Origin: Spirochaetales bacterium
Lineage (GTDB): Bacteria; Spirochaetota; Spirochaetia; Sphaerochaetales; Sphaerochaetaceae
DNA length: 64,000 bases
Reading direction: 5' to 3'
Assembly: GCA_022788185.1 (NCBI GenBank)
Contig: JALEVV010000027.1
Location: forward strand, 1-64,000
Positions 46,821-55,785 of this stretch are shown here, one piece after another (position 1 is the first letter of the stretch; each line of letters opens with the position of its first letter). The translations under genes were made by a program, and so were the position numbers. A model generated the notes under the pieces. The model did not search any database. It saw only the letters and a program-made list of their open reading frames with translations, and had not been told where the DNA came from.

Positions 46821-47009
46821 ATGTGTACTTATTCACAGATGATCCGTAGCAGCAGTTTTCAGGAAGGTGAAGTATGTGGCGTACGTAAAGCCGCTATCGA
46901 AGTGTACCTTGATGGAGATGTCACGTTGGAAAAGGCGGCGGCAAAGTGTTCTCTTCCTGTTTCTGAGTTTCTCATGCTTGTTGATATATACAGGAAGGGG
47001 CTGTTCTGA
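46821..47009 (+). CDS. Free-standing copy of the Rpn C-terminal segment
   Basis: A 62-residue ORF that repeats the last 66 residues of the preceding nuclease with a four-residue deletion (GEVLGEKRGVRK becomes GEVCGVRK) and about a dozen substitutions. The first 17 residues and the AAAKCSLPVSEFL block are unchanged. No nuclease domain precedes it. It may be a decayed second gene or a separate antitoxin-like product. The upstream GGTAAGGAC is only a modest ribosome site. Confidence 0.55.
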   Translation: MCTYSQMIRSSSFQEGEVCGVRKAAIEVYLDGDVTLEKAAAKCSLPVSEFLMLVDIYRKGLF

Positions 47010-47012
47010 GCC

Positions 47013-47030
47013 TGCCTGATCATTCAGGCA
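47013..47030. terminator. Bidirectional hairpin between Rpn copy and cca
   Basis: TGCCTGA (47013-47019) pairs with TCAGGCA (47024-47030) around TCAT. It overlaps the stop codon of the minus-strand cca gene and separates converging units. No strong T tract. Confidence 0.5.
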
Positions 47031-48379
47031 AGCTTAGATGCATGGATTCTGGCAAGGTTAATGAGTTTATCCCTTTCATTGAGGGATGGATCCTCAATTA
47101 CTTCGTCCAGAAGGTAATTGAGTACCTGACCGAGCTTTTTGCCTTCCGCAATTTTTTCGTTTTTAAGGTCATTCCCGTTCACGGCAAGATCCCGGAGGGT
47201 CATGGCACTCTGTTTTTCAACTTCAGTCTCTATCCTTTGTTCAAAGGAGTTCAGGAGGGTGAAGTCCGCTTTCGGATCCATTGAAAGGGCATCTGAGCGC
47301 CGCACGTCGAAAAGCTCGGGAATGTCGTTAAGTCCCACCCTGATGATGAAGCGCCTGACTGCGCTGTCAGACCACTCGGGAGTGTAGGCGAACATGTGGT
47401 TTCTAACCAGTGAACACGTCTTTCTTATCTCCTCAGTCGAGCACTTCAGTGTCTTCAGTGTCCTTTCGGCAATTTTTTCAGAGATGTTCTCATGACCGTA
47501 GAAGGTATATCCTGACTCCCTGTCCCCGCGTCTTGCCTCAACCTTTCCAAGATCATGGAAGAGGACGGCCAGCTTCACGGAGAGGGGGTATCCGAGACGC
47601 TTTGCTTCCTCGAGAGCCTTAAGGGTATGGTGGTATACATCATCGCTGTGAAGGCCTAGCTGCTCAAAGCCGTATGCGGCCTCCAGTTCGGGAAGTATGT
47701 ATTTAAGAAGACCGGAGGTTCTTAAAAGCTCCAGCCCCCTTGCAGGCTCAGGACTGTCGATCAGGCGGAAGAACTCCTCCCTGATGCGCTCTTTTGATAT
47801 GAGTGTGATTCTCTCAGCATCCTTCTTTACTGCCTCAAAGGTTTTTTCCTCGATTTCAAAGCCGAGCTTTGCGGCAAAGCGCACTGCACGCAGCATCCTC
47901 AGCGCATCCTCGTCGAAGCGGTCCTTCGGCTCTCCGATCGCCCTTATCGTCTTATTCTTCAGGTCATCAAGACCTCCGTGGAGGTCTATGATGGTGCCGT
48001 CTTCGGTGGAGGCGGCAAATGCGTTTACCGTGAAGTCCCGTCTTGAAAGGTCCTCCGCGAGATCGCGGACGAAGGAGACACTGTCAGGGTGTCTTCCGTC
48101 GCTGTAGGCTCCTTCAGTCCTGAAGGTCGTTATCTCATAGGCTTCCTTTCTGTAGAGCACGGTCACGGTGCCGTGCTTTATCCCCGTGGGGATGGTGGAG
48201 GAGGGGAAGAGGGCTGTGACTTCCTCCGGAGTCGCATCGGTCGTGAAGTCATAGTCATGGTTCTCCCTGCCTAACAGGAAGTCCCTGACGGCGCCTCCCA
48301 CTATGTAGAGCTTATGACCGGAATCGGAGAATTTCCTTCCAAGGCTTAAGATGTCTCTGGTGAACACATATCTTTTCAT
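47024..48379 (-). CDS. cca: CCA-adding tRNA nucleotidyltransferase with HD domain
   Basis: A 451-residue class II nucleotidyltransferase that completes or repairs tRNA 3' CCA ends. The active site is YIVGGAVRDFLLGRENHDYD, with the paired metal Asp in DYDFTTDA. RRDFTVNAFA and the RFDEDALRMLRAVRFAAKLGF head domain follow. An HD phosphohydrolase domain is visible as LAVLFHDLGKVEAR, which trims 2',3'-cyclic ends in related enzymes. It diverges from ileS. Confidence 0.93.
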   Translation of the reverse strand: MKRYVFTRDILSLGRKFSDSGHKLYIVGGAVRDFLLGRENHDYDFTTDATPEEVTALFPSSTIPTGIKHGTVTVLYRKEAYEITTFRTEGAYSDGRHPDSVSFVRDLAEDLSRRDFTVNAFAASTEDGTIIDLHGGLDDLKNKTIRAIGEPKDRFDEDALRMLRAVRFAAKLGFEIEEKTFEAVKKDAERITLISKERIREEFFRLIDSPEPARGLELLRTSGLLKYILPELEAAYGFEQLGLHSDDVYHHTLKALEEAKRLGYPLSVKLAVLFHDLGKVEARRGDRESGYTFYGHENISEKIAERTLKTLKCSTEEIRKTCSLVRNHMFAYTPEWSDSAVRRFIIRVGLNDIPELFDVRRSDALSMDPKADFTLLNSFEQRIETEVEKQSAMTLRDLAVNGNDLKNEKIAEGKKLGQVLNYLLDEVIEDPSLNERDKLINLARIHASKLA

Positions 48380-48520
48380 CTTTATTGGATTTTATGTGAT
48401 AAATACATGTTTTTCAATTGTGAAGTCACCCTCCGTATCCGGATGCACACCTTTGGTTTATATTGAATAAAATCAGCGTATGGAATAACATGAGAGCAAT
48501 ATCTTTTAGGAGATCATACA

Positions 48521-51500
48521 ATGTTCAAGAGCGTAAACAATAAAGTTGATTTCGCGACAATGGAAGAAGGCGTTCTCAGTTTCTGGAAGGAGAACGACAT
48601 CTTCAGAAAGTCAGTCGATATGAGAAGCGCGGATAACGAATATGTCTTCTATGACGGACCTCCGTTCGCAACGGGACTCCCTCATTTCGGACACTTCGTT
48701 CCCGGCACGATCAAGGATGCCATCCCCCGTTACCAGACCATGAAGGGCAAGAAGGTCGTCAGGGGTTTCGGATGGGACTGCCACGGACTTCCCGTTGAGA
48801 GCCTCATTCAGAAGGAGCTGGGTATCTCCGGTCACCGCGCCATCGTAGAATATGGTGTTGACCGCTTCAACGAGAAGTGCCGCTCTTCCGTTTTAAAGTA
48901 TACAAAAGAGTGGGAAGAAGCCGTAAACAGAATGGGCCGCTGGGTCGATTTCGAGAACGGCTACAGAACGATGGACAAGGACTACATGGAGTCCATCTGG
49001 TGGGTCTTCAAGACACTCTACGACAAGGGCCTCATCTATGAGGGCTTCAACATCCTGCCTTATTCACCCGCACTGGCATGTCCTCTTTCCAACATGGAGG
49101 TCAACCTCGGCGGTTATAAGGATGTTACCGATCCTGCCGTAACGATCCGCTTTGCCGTTGACGGTGAGGAGAACTCATACTTCCTCGCCTGGACGACGAC
49201 CCCCTGGACGCTTCCCTCAAACCTCGCCCTCTGTGTCGGACCGGACATTGACTATGTCAAGGTCGAGGACCTGGAGAGCCATGACTTCTACTACCTGGCA
49301 AAGGCCCTCATCGGTAAGTACTACAAGGATGCGAAGGACTACAGGATCGTGCGTGAGGTCAAGGGCTCAGAGCTTAAGGGCATGACCTACGAGCCTCTCT
49401 TCCCGTACTTCGCCGACCTCAAGGCACAGGGTGCCTTCGTCGTCGTCTGCGGTGACCACGTCACCACTGAGGACGGCTGCGGTATCGTCCACACGGCTCC
49501 CGGCTTTGGTGAGGAGGACTATCAGGTACTCAAGGGTACCGGAATTCCCACAGTTTGTCCGATCGATGAGGAGTGTAAGTTCACATCCGAAGTTCCCGAC
49601 TGGGAAGGCGTCTTCGTAAAGGATGCCGACAAGCCCATCATCCAGTGGCTCAAGGACCATGGCAAGCTCGTGAAGAGGGAGAACTACCTCCACTCATATC
49701 CCTTCTGCTGGAGAACCGGTGCGCCCCTCATCTACAGGGCAATGAGCTGCTGGTTCGTTGACGTACCCAAGATCAAGGAGAGGATGCTTGCCGCCAATGA
49801 GCAGATCACATGGGTTCCTGATCACATCAAGCACGGCCGTTTCGGTAAGTGGCTTGAGGGTGCACGCGAGTGGGCCATCAGCCGCAACAGATTCTGGGGT
49901 AACCCGATCCCGGTTTGGAAGTGCGACGGCTCCGATTACATCGAGGTCATCGGTTCCTGCGAGGAGCTGGAGAAGAAGAGCGGCGTGAAGGTAACCGACC
50001 TTCATAAGCACTTTGTGGACAACATCACCTGGCCCAGCCCGGACGGAAAGGGTACGATGAGACGTATCCCCGACGTTCTCGACTGCTGGTTCGAGTCAGG
50101 TTCGATGCCCTATGCCCAGATGCACTATCCGTTTGAGAACAAGGAAAGGTTCGAGAAGAACTTCCCTGCCGACTTCATCAACGAGGGACTCGACCAGACC
50201 AGAGGCTGGTTCTACTCCCTTACCGTCATCGCTGCCGGTATCTTCGACAAGCCTGCATTCCTGAACTGTATCTGTTCCGGTATCGTGCTCACTGCAGACG
50301 GCAAGAAGATGAGTAAGAGCCTCCACAACTACACAGACCCGATGGAGATCGTTAAAAAGTACGGCGCCGATGCACTCCGCTTCGCACTTCTGAACTCAAC
50401 GGTTGTCAAGGCCGACGACCTCAAGTTCAGCGAGGACAGCGTAAGTGAGGTCATCAAGACCCTCCTCCTGCCGCTCTGGAACGCATATTCCTTCTTCGTG
50501 ACCTATGCGAACATCGATGGTTACGTGCCCTCCGAGACCTCCTACGACAGGCTGGAGAACCCGCTTGACAGATGGATCATCAGTGCCGCAAACCACCTTG
50601 TTGAGGATGTAACCAAGGCCTTCGATTCCTACGACGTGCAGGCAGTGTGCCAGGCAGTCGTTGCCTTCATCGATGACCTCAACAACTGGTACATCAGAAG
50701 ATCGAGAAGGAGATTCTGGAAGAGCGAGAGCGATCAGGACAAGAAGAGTGCATATGACACCCTCTACAAGGTGCTCATGACCTTCATCAAGGTCGCATGC
50801 CCCGTTATCCCGTTCGTGACCGAGGAGATCTATCAGAACCTCAGGACCGCCGACATGCCTGAGTCCATCCATCTCTGCGACTTCCCCGTCGCAGCCGAGA
50901 GCGAGCGCGACAGTGCGCTTGAGAAGGAAATGAGCCTCGTCATGAAGGCAGTGGCCATGGGCCGCTCCCTCAGGGCAAGCTCCAACCTCAAGGTCCGTCA
51001 GCCGCTGAAGTCCTACTTCATCGTCGACAGGGATGATGAGGACAGGGCCATCCTTTCCAAGGACAGTGAGATCATCAGGGAGGAACTCAACGTCAAGAAG
51101 GTTGTTCTTGAGAGCGATGAGTCAGCCCTCGTATCATACTCATGCAAGGCTAACTTCAAGGTGCTCGGTTCCAGACTCGGAAAGAGCATGAAGGAAGTTG
51201 CGGGCATGATCCAGGCATTCCCCACCGAAACCATCGCGGCAATCCTCGACGGTAAGGCTGAGAGTGTCACATACTCTGCCGGAACGATTGACATCACGAA
51301 GGATGACATCCTCGTGCAGAGAAGCGAAAAGGAAAACGTCAAGGTCGTAAACGACGGTGCGCTCACCGTAGGTTTCGATACCGAGATCACACCCGAGCTT
51401 CTCGAGGAAGGTCTTTCCAGGGATCTCGTCAGATCGGTCCAGACCAAGAGAAAGGAAATGAATCTTGCCGTATCAGACCATATCACGCTCACTGTCTTCG

Positions 51501-51649
51501 GCAGTGAAACGGCCAATAAGGCATTCGAGCACTTTGCCGCATACATCTCAAATGAGACGCTTGCGGACGAGATGACGATTGCCGACAATGACGGTGAAAC
51601 GGCTGAATGCGGAGAAGAAACGGTAAAGGTAAAGGTAGAAAAGAAATGA
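48521..51649 (+). CDS. ileS: Isoleucyl-tRNA synthetase (long, eukaryote-like type)
   Basis: A 1042-residue class I synthetase. The HIGH motif appears as GLPHFGH near residues 52-58 and KMSKS as KKMSKSLHNY near 594. The editing (CP1) domain contains TTPWTLPSNLAL and the CGIVHTAPGFGEEDY motif. The opening FATMEEGVLSFWKENDIF and the overall length match the IleS2 (eukaryotic-like) branch, which as a group is poorly inhibited by mupirocin. AGGAG precedes the ATG. The 140-base gap to cca must hold both divergent promoters. Confidence 0.95.
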   Translation: MFKSVNNKVDFATMEEGVLSFWKENDIFRKSVDMRSADNEYVFYDGPPFATGLPHFGHFVPGTIKDAIPRYQTMKGKKVVRGFGWDCHGLPVESLIQKELGISGHRAIVEYGVDRFNEKCRSSVLKYTKEWEEAVNRMGRWVDFENGYRTMDKDYMESIWWVFKTLYDKGLIYEGFNILPYSPALACPLSNMEVNLGGYKDVTDPAVTIRFAVDGEENSYFLAWTTTPWTLPSNLALCVGPDIDYVKVEDLESHDFYYLAKALIGKYYKDAKDYRIVREVKGSELKGMTYEPLFPYFADLKAQGAFVVVCGDHVTTEDGCGIVHTAPGFGEEDYQVLKGTGIPTVCPIDEECKFTSEVPDWEGVFVKDADKPIIQWLKDHGKLVKRENYLHSYPFCWRTGAPLIYRAMSCWFVDVPKIKERMLAANEQITWVPDHIKHGRFGKWLEGAREWAISRNRFWGNPIPVWKCDGSDYIEVIGSCEELEKKSGVKVTDLHKHFVDNITWPSPDGKGTMRRIPDVLDCWFESGSMPYAQMHYPFENKERFEKNFPADFINEGLDQTRGWFYSLTVIAAGIFDKPAFLNCICSGIVLTADGKKMSKSLHNYTDPMEIVKKYGADALRFALLNSTVVKADDLKFSEDSVSEVIKTLLLPLWNAYSFFVTYANIDGYVPSETSYDRLENPLDRWIISAANHLVEDVTKAFDSYDVQAVCQAVVAFIDDLNNWYIRRSRRRFWKSESDQDKKSAYDTLYKVLMTFIKVACPVIPFVTEEIYQNLRTADMPESIHLCDFPVAAESERDSALEKEMSLVMKAVAMGRSLRASSNLKVRQPLKSYFIVDRDDEDRAILSKDSEIIREELNVKKVVLESDESALVSYSCKANFKVLGSRLGKSMKEVAGMIQAFPTETIAAILDGKAESVTYSAGTIDITKDDILVQRSEKENVKVVNDGALTVGFDTEITPELLEEGLSRDLVRSVQTKRKEMNLAVSDHITLTVFGSETANKAFEHFAAYISNETLADEMTIADNDGETAECGEETVKVKVEKK

Positions 51650-52560
51650 AGAAGCACCACCTCTTTCTGGCCATCGCAGTGCTTTTGACGGCACTTCTCG
51701 CCTCATGTACGAACACGCACGTATTTGAGGATGGATACTATTTCCAGGCTATGGGAGAGGAGGCTGAAATCGTTGTTACTGTTGATACCCAGAAGGCGAG
51801 GGCTGCAAGGCCCTCCATTCTGGGTGTGGATGATTCCCTGCTTACATCACTCCTTGACAGGAGCACCCGCGTGTCGGTGTCTCTTTCAAAGGACGAGTAT
51901 TCAGAGGATGATCCCTATCCTGCAGACATCTCCTCGATGAACGTATCGGGAGCTGTCGAAGGGGATTACAGCAAGTTCATGATCAACACGGGACTTGGCT
52001 TTTCAAAGGAGTTTTCCAAGGTGAAGGAAGATGGGGTGAAGTTCTACACCGACAAGGAAAACTCAATCGAGGTGGCATCACCGACCAGCGGTGTCATCCT
52101 GTTCACGAACGACAGTTATCCTGAGCTCTATGACAGAACGATAAAAAACAGGGTAATCAACATAAGTGCCGAGAAGGCTGCCCTTATCGGGGAAAGCGTG
52201 ATGGGCCTTTATGTAAGGAGTCCGAGGACGATGATACAGCTCGGCTTCGAGATCCCGCTTACCGTAATCGTTCAGATGAGCGATGCGGTGATGTATGTGG
52301 TCGAGAAGGAAGGGGTGTTCTATCTCAATGCGGACATTACCATGAAGAGCGACAGTCTCGCAAAGACCCTTAACACACTGCTCCGCAACCAGGTTGTTGC
52401 CGAGATAAAGAGAAACGGCGGAAAGCCCGATTTCAAGGTCCTCGGACAGCAGTACATGGCGGACGGAGACAGAGTGCTCATCAGGGACCGGGAGATGAGT
52501 GAATCTGATCTTCAGGCCTTTGAGGCACAGATAAAACTGGCAAGCGGGAGTTTGATTTAA
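51646..52560 (+). CDS. Lipoprotein of unknown function
   Basis: ATG 51646 overlaps the ileS stop (ATGA) and is preferred over the ORF-track start at 51607. The 304-residue product starts MKKHHLFLAIAVLLTALLASC, a lipoprotein signal peptide with the Cys at 21. The mature part is mixed alpha/beta (DGYYFQAMGEEAEIVVTVDT, LGFSKEFSKVKEDG, SPRTMIQLGFEIPLTVIV) and carries no known domain. It appears to be an export-anchored protein cotranscribed with ileS, fmdB and trpS. Confidence 0.8.
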   Translation: MKKHHLFLAIAVLLTALLASCTNTHVFEDGYYFQAMGEEAEIVVTVDTQKARAARPSILGVDDSLLTSLLDRSTRVSVSLSKDEYSEDDPYPADISSMNVSGAVEGDYSKFMINTGLGFSKEFSKVKEDGVKFYTDKENSIEVASPTSGVILFTNDSYPELYDRTIKNRVINISAEKAALIGESVMGLYVRSPRTMIQLGFEIPLTVIVQMSDAVMYVVEKEGVFYLNADITMKSDSLAKTLNTLLRNQVVAEIKRNGGKPDFKVLGQQYMADGDRVLIRDREMSESDLQAFEAQIKLASGSLI

Positions 52561-52561
52561 A

Positions 52562-52789
52562 ATGCCGATCTATACTTACAGATGCAAAAGCTGTGAAAAA
52601 GTATTTGATATGGAGAGGAGCATCTCTGATGCTCCCCTCACTGACTGTCCCTACTGCGGGGCAAAGGATACACTTAAGAAGGTGTACTCCGACGTTGCTG
52701 TCGTCTACCATGGTTCGGGCTACTACTGCACCGACCACCCGCATGACGGCGGCTGCTGCGGAAACTGCAATTGCGGGGGTAATCATTGA
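52562..52789 (+). CDS. FmdB-type zinc-ribbon protein
   Basis: A 75-residue protein starting PIYTYRCKSCEKVFDMERSI with a second Cys pair DCPYCGAKDTLKKVYSDV, the complete FmdB/Zn-ribbon_8 pattern. The tail is a Cys/His/Gly-rich stretch (DGGCCGNCNCGG) that could bind additional metal. FmdB-like proteins are putative regulators of unknown target. One base separates it from the lipoprotein and its stop overlaps trpS. Confidence 0.85.
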   Translation: MPIYTYRCKSCEKVFDMERSISDAPLTDCPYCGAKDTLKKVYSDVAVVYHGSGYYCTDHPHDGGCCGNCNCGGNH

Positions 52790-53802
52790 TGAAAAGGATT
52801 CTGACCGGAGACAGACCGACCGGCAAACTTCATATCGGTCACTATGTGGGTTCCCTGAAGACCAGGGTCGAGCTTCAGGATCAGTATGAGACCTTCATCC
52901 TGATCGCGGATGTACAGGCACTGACAACGCACTTCAGCAAGCCTGAACTCATCAACGAGAGCATCTACAACGTGGCCATGGACAATATTGCCGCAGGACT
53001 CGATCCCGAGAAGGTTACCTTCATCCAGCAGTCCATGGTTCCCTCCATAGCGGAACTGACAATCTTCTATTCGATGCTCACGACCGTCAACCACCTCCTG
53101 ATCAATCCCACGATCAAGAGTGAGTCCAGGAACTACGGCTTCGGCGAAACCGATGGGGATTTCAGCTATGACTTCTCAAAGCTGACCTACGGCTTCCTCG
53201 GATACCCTGTTTCCCAGACTGCGGACATCACGTTCTGCAATGCGGATCTCGTACCGGTAGGTGAGGATCAGGTACCACATCTGGAGTTCTCCAGAAAGCT
53301 CGTGAGAAAGTTCAATGAGCTCTACGGAACCTCCATCACCGTTCCTGACTACAAGCTCTCATCGGTGCCCCGTCTGGCAGGCCTGGACGGAAATGCCAAG
53401 ATGGGTAAGTCCCTCGGCAATGCACTCTACCTTTCAGACACTCCCGAGGAGGTCTGGAACAAGGTAAGAAACGCAAAAACCGATACCAACAGGATAAGCG
53501 TTAAGATTCCGGGTAATCCCGATGTGTGCGCAGTCTATCACTACCATGAAGCATTCAATGCGGAAGAAAAGGACAATGTATGCTCAATGTGCAAGAATGC
53601 GGCAATGGGATGTGTGGCATGCAAGAAGCTGCTGAACGAGAAGCTCAACGCCCTCCTCGATCCCATGAGGGAGCGCAGGGCAAAGTATGAAGCAGATCCT
53701 TCCCTGGTAAAGGAAATCGTTGCGGAAGGCACGAAAAAGGCCAATGAGATCGGAAACGAGAACATCAGGCTGATAAAGGAAAAGATGCACGTCACGATGT
53801 GA
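52789..53802 (+). CDS. trpS: Tryptophanyl-tRNA synthetase
   Basis: A 337-residue class Ic synthetase starting at ATG 52789 (the ORF-track TTG adds one residue). GDRPTGKLHIGHYVGSLK holds the HIGH motif near residues 14-17; KMGKSLGNALYLS is the KMSKS loop near 205. DFSKLTYGFLGYPVSQTADI and VPVGEDQVPHLEFSRKL shape the Trp and ATP pockets. Extra Cys residues in NVCSMCKNAAMGCVACKKLL near 265-285 could bind zinc or iron-sulphur, as in some bacterial TrpS. Confidence 0.93.
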   Translation: MKRILTGDRPTGKLHIGHYVGSLKTRVELQDQYETFILIADVQALTTHFSKPELINESIYNVAMDNIAAGLDPEKVTFIQQSMVPSIAELTIFYSMLTTVNHLLINPTIKSESRNYGFGETDGDFSYDFSKLTYGFLGYPVSQTADITFCNADLVPVGEDQVPHLEFSRKLVRKFNELYGTSITVPDYKLSSVPRLAGLDGNAKMGKSLGNALYLSDTPEEVWNKVRNAKTDTNRISVKIPGNPDVCAVYHYHEAFNAEEKDNVCSMCKNAAMGCVACKKLLNEKLNALLDPMRERRAKYEADPSLVKEIVAEGTKKANEIGNENIRLIKEKMHVTM

Positions 53803-53812
53803 CAGCGGAAAT

Positions 53813-53848
53813 GCCCTCAGACATCAGAAACGGTCTGGGGGCTTCTTT
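53813..53848 (+). terminator. Intrinsic terminator after trpS
   Basis: GCCCTCAGAC (53813-53822) pairs with GTCTGGGGGC (53833-53842) with one wobble pair, then TTCTTTAT. Confidence 0.8.
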
Positions 53849-53878
53849 ATTGTACAAAGTTTGTTCATTAATTGTACA
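53849..53878. repeat. Two ATTGTACA repeats 22 bp apart
   Basis: ATTGTACA occurs at 53849-53856 and 53871-53878. The TGTACA core is itself a palindrome and the 22-base spacing is about two helical turns. They lie about 75 bases upstream of the promoter of the five-gene exported cassette and could bind a regulator. Confidence 0.35.
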
Positions 53879-53953
53879 TATGTCAGAAGAATCTCTCCTC
53901 AAATTGAAAATAGCTGATATATCTATAAAAATGGTGAAAAATCAAATTATCAT

Positions 53954-53982
53954 TTGACATAAGTTTTACATAAATTTATAAT
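53954..53982 (+). promoter_or_regulatory. Full-consensus promoter giving a leaderless mRNA
   Basis: TTGACA (53954-53959), exactly 17 bases, TATAAT (53977-53982). The ATG of the first gene is at 53989, seven bases after the -10, where transcription is expected to begin. No ribosome site exists between promoter and ATG. Confidence 0.75.
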
Positions 53983-53988
53983 TATCAC

Positions 53989-54525
53989 ATGAAACACAGG
54001 GGGCTTCTTATTCTGGCGGTATTACTTGCACTTTTACCGCATGTTTTATTTGCCGGAACTATTTCGGTATCAGGTTCACTTAACCAGACGGTGGAAATAG
54101 AACCGACTTTTGCCGTAGGTTTCACTTCTATGGAAATAACGAAAGTAACCGAACTGAATCAGAATAAATACAATGAAACCTATGAACATGTGCTCTCCAC
54201 TGTTCAGTCAGCTCCCGGTGACAGCACAAAGTCCATTATTACTAATATTGATAATCCTCTGTGGCTTTCTGTAGTAACCAATACCAAAGTTAACATAAAG
54301 GTCGAAGCATTAAATAATGCAAAACTGTCCAATGGAGGAAGCGGGGAGATACCCCTTTATTTCTATAGTGAGTCCATTAATGATCCGTTGAATGTTTCTG
54401 TTGAAGGTGGAAGCTATCGGGCAATCTCATACCCACTGATAGTTTATGTGTTTGAATCAGATGTGAAAGCAGCACCCGGCGGTGAATATCACGGTACCAT
54501 CGGGGTAAGTATTTCGGCAGTATGA
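53989..54525 (+). CDS. Exported beta-rich protein, cassette gene 1
   Basis: A 178-residue protein with a signal peptide (MKHRGLLILAVLLALLPHVL, then FAGTI). The mature part is predicted beta-rich: ISVSGSLNQTVEIEP, FAVGFTSMEIT, PLWLSVVTNTKVNIKVEAL. It ends in a Gly-x-Tyr-x-Gly-Thr-x-x-x-Ser pattern (GGEYHGTIGVSISAV) like the last strand of pilin or spore-coat-U-type domains. Function unknown. It is first of five coupled genes; its stop overlaps an ATG in the next ORF. Confidence 0.8.
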   Translation: MKHRGLLILAVLLALLPHVLFAGTISVSGSLNQTVEIEPTFAVGFTSMEITKVTELNQNKYNETYEHVLSTVQSAPGDSTKSIITNIDNPLWLSVVTNTKVNIKVEALNNAKLSNGGSGEIPLYFYSESINDPLNVSVEGGSYRAISYPLIVYVFESDVKAAPGGEYHGTIGVSISAV

Positions 54526-54536
54526 GAGGATGTGAG

Positions 54537-55073
54537 ATGAAGAAGACCATTACTTTGATTATCATGTTTTTCCTGATCACATTATCTGTATCGGCGGTTG
54601 TATCAGGTACCGGTCCCAGGAAGTTCACATTCACTGTTAAAAGAGACATCAAGGATCCTTTCAAGGTGATGTTCGTGGACAGGAATTCATCTGTCTCAAT
54701 GCTTTATCAGATTCAGGATCCCTCCATTTCACTTTCCACAACTCCTGAGCTTGCCTATTATCTGGTATTTGCAGTCAAGCAGCCATATTCCAGTTACAGC
54801 GTGAATGTGCATGTCACTGCATTTGCCGATGCAGCGAACATTCTGCCTGCAAGCCTGTATGTTTCCAATGAAAGGGGAACTTCACGTACCGTAGCGAATG
54901 ATATCACTGACGCTGGCTGTGATGTTAATCTCAGTGGGTTTTACGGCCCTGCAATGGAAGGAGATGGGGCCGAATACTATTTCTTCGGATTCTTCTATTC
55001 TTTTCCTGACATGTCCAGATATATTCCCGGAACTTATGTGTCCAATGTGACTGTGGAGGTTAGCGGTGAGTAA
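54537..55073 (+). CDS. Exported beta-rich protein, cassette gene 2
   Basis: I choose ATG 54537 (signal peptide MKKTITLIIMFFLITLSVSA, GAGAGG upstream) over 54522. The 178-residue product has a mature domain with FTFTVKRDIKDPFKV and YSSYSVNVHVTAFAD, and ends PGTYVSNVTVEVSGE. That C-terminal strand pattern recurs in genes 4 and, more loosely, 1, 3 and 5. No enzyme motif is seen. Probably secreted to the periplasm or surface. Confidence 0.8.
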   Translation: MKKTITLIIMFFLITLSVSAVVSGTGPRKFTFTVKRDIKDPFKVMFVDRNSSVSMLYQIQDPSISLSTTPELAYYLVFAVKQPYSSYSVNVHVTAFADAANILPASLYVSNERGTSRTVANDITDAGCDVNLSGFYGPAMEGDGAEYYFFGFFYSFPDMSRYIPGTYVSNVTVEVSGE

Positions 55074-55785
55074 GAAATACATACTGATACTATTGTGCAT
55101 TATCTTCTGCCTTCCCATATACTCCTCAGGAACGGATCAGGCAACTGTTGAAGTTATGGCATACAAATCACGTGAGTACGATACTGATGCAACTCTTAAT
55201 GTGTGGGTAAAAAACTGGGTTGACAATGGTATCAAAATTGAAGGTATGGGAACAGTAATACCAATACCGGAGAGCAAAATCGGGAACATGGAACTTGATC
55301 CGTTTTCCGTATACATAGTTTCCAATCTGAAGAACACTGTGACCATAACCGTTACCTGGAGTGATTTTGTGAATTCACGGCTTGAAACAAGTTTCAGCCC
55401 TCAATTCTGGACCTGGAGTAAGCTTGCGGGAGTTCAGTACTCATCACCTTATCAGGAATCGATAAAGGGTCCGTATTACAAATATCAGTTCACACCGACA
55501 TTTGAATGCAGTACTAAGGATAAGGTGACAACCATAAAGTACTACTACAGATACAGGAAAGCTGAGTGTGATCCTAACGGAAATGTGAAAGGACAGTTCA
55601 GTGGAGACTATTCCACATTCAGCGGGTACAGCGGACTTGAAGTTCTTCCCGGAATAGAAGCCAATAAGTCAATGGGCCAATCAGAAATGGTATTCAGAAG
55701 GCCGATAACCAAAGAGCAGTATGAAAGTCTGCCCGAAGGCATTGAGTTCGTCTCAACTGTCACCATCAGCATAGGAGTTGATTGA
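55066..55785 (+). CDS. Exported beta-rich protein, cassette gene 3
   Basis: GTG start at 55066 overlapping the previous gene, with TGGAGG upstream. The 239-residue product begins with a signal peptide (SKKYILILLCIIFCLPIYSS). The mature part has alternating Tyr/Thr-rich strands (NLKNTVTITVTWSDF, TTIKYYYRYRKAECD) and ends FVSTVTISIGVD. Not recognised by family. Coupled to gene 4 by overlapping stop and start. Confidence 0.78.
   Translation: MSKKYILILLCIIFCLPIYSSGTDQATVEVMAYKSREYDTDATLNVWVKNWVDNGIKIEGMGTVIPIPESKIGNMELDPFSVYIVSNLKNTVTITVTWSDFVNSRLETSFSPQFWTWSKLAGVQYSSPYQESIKGPYYKYQFTPTFECSTKDKVTTIKYYYRYRKAECDPNGNVKGQFSGDYSTFSGYSGLEVLPGIEANKSMGQSEMVFRRPITKEQYESLPEGIEFVSTVTISIGVD

Larger units (their letters stand above)
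46590..47009 (+). repeat. Tandem direct repeat of the Rpn 3' end
   Basis: 46590-46790 and 46821-47009 are direct copies, about 200 bases each, beginning with ATGTGTACTTATTCACAG in both. They differ by a 12-base deletion and scattered changes. Thirty bases separate them. Confidence 0.85.
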
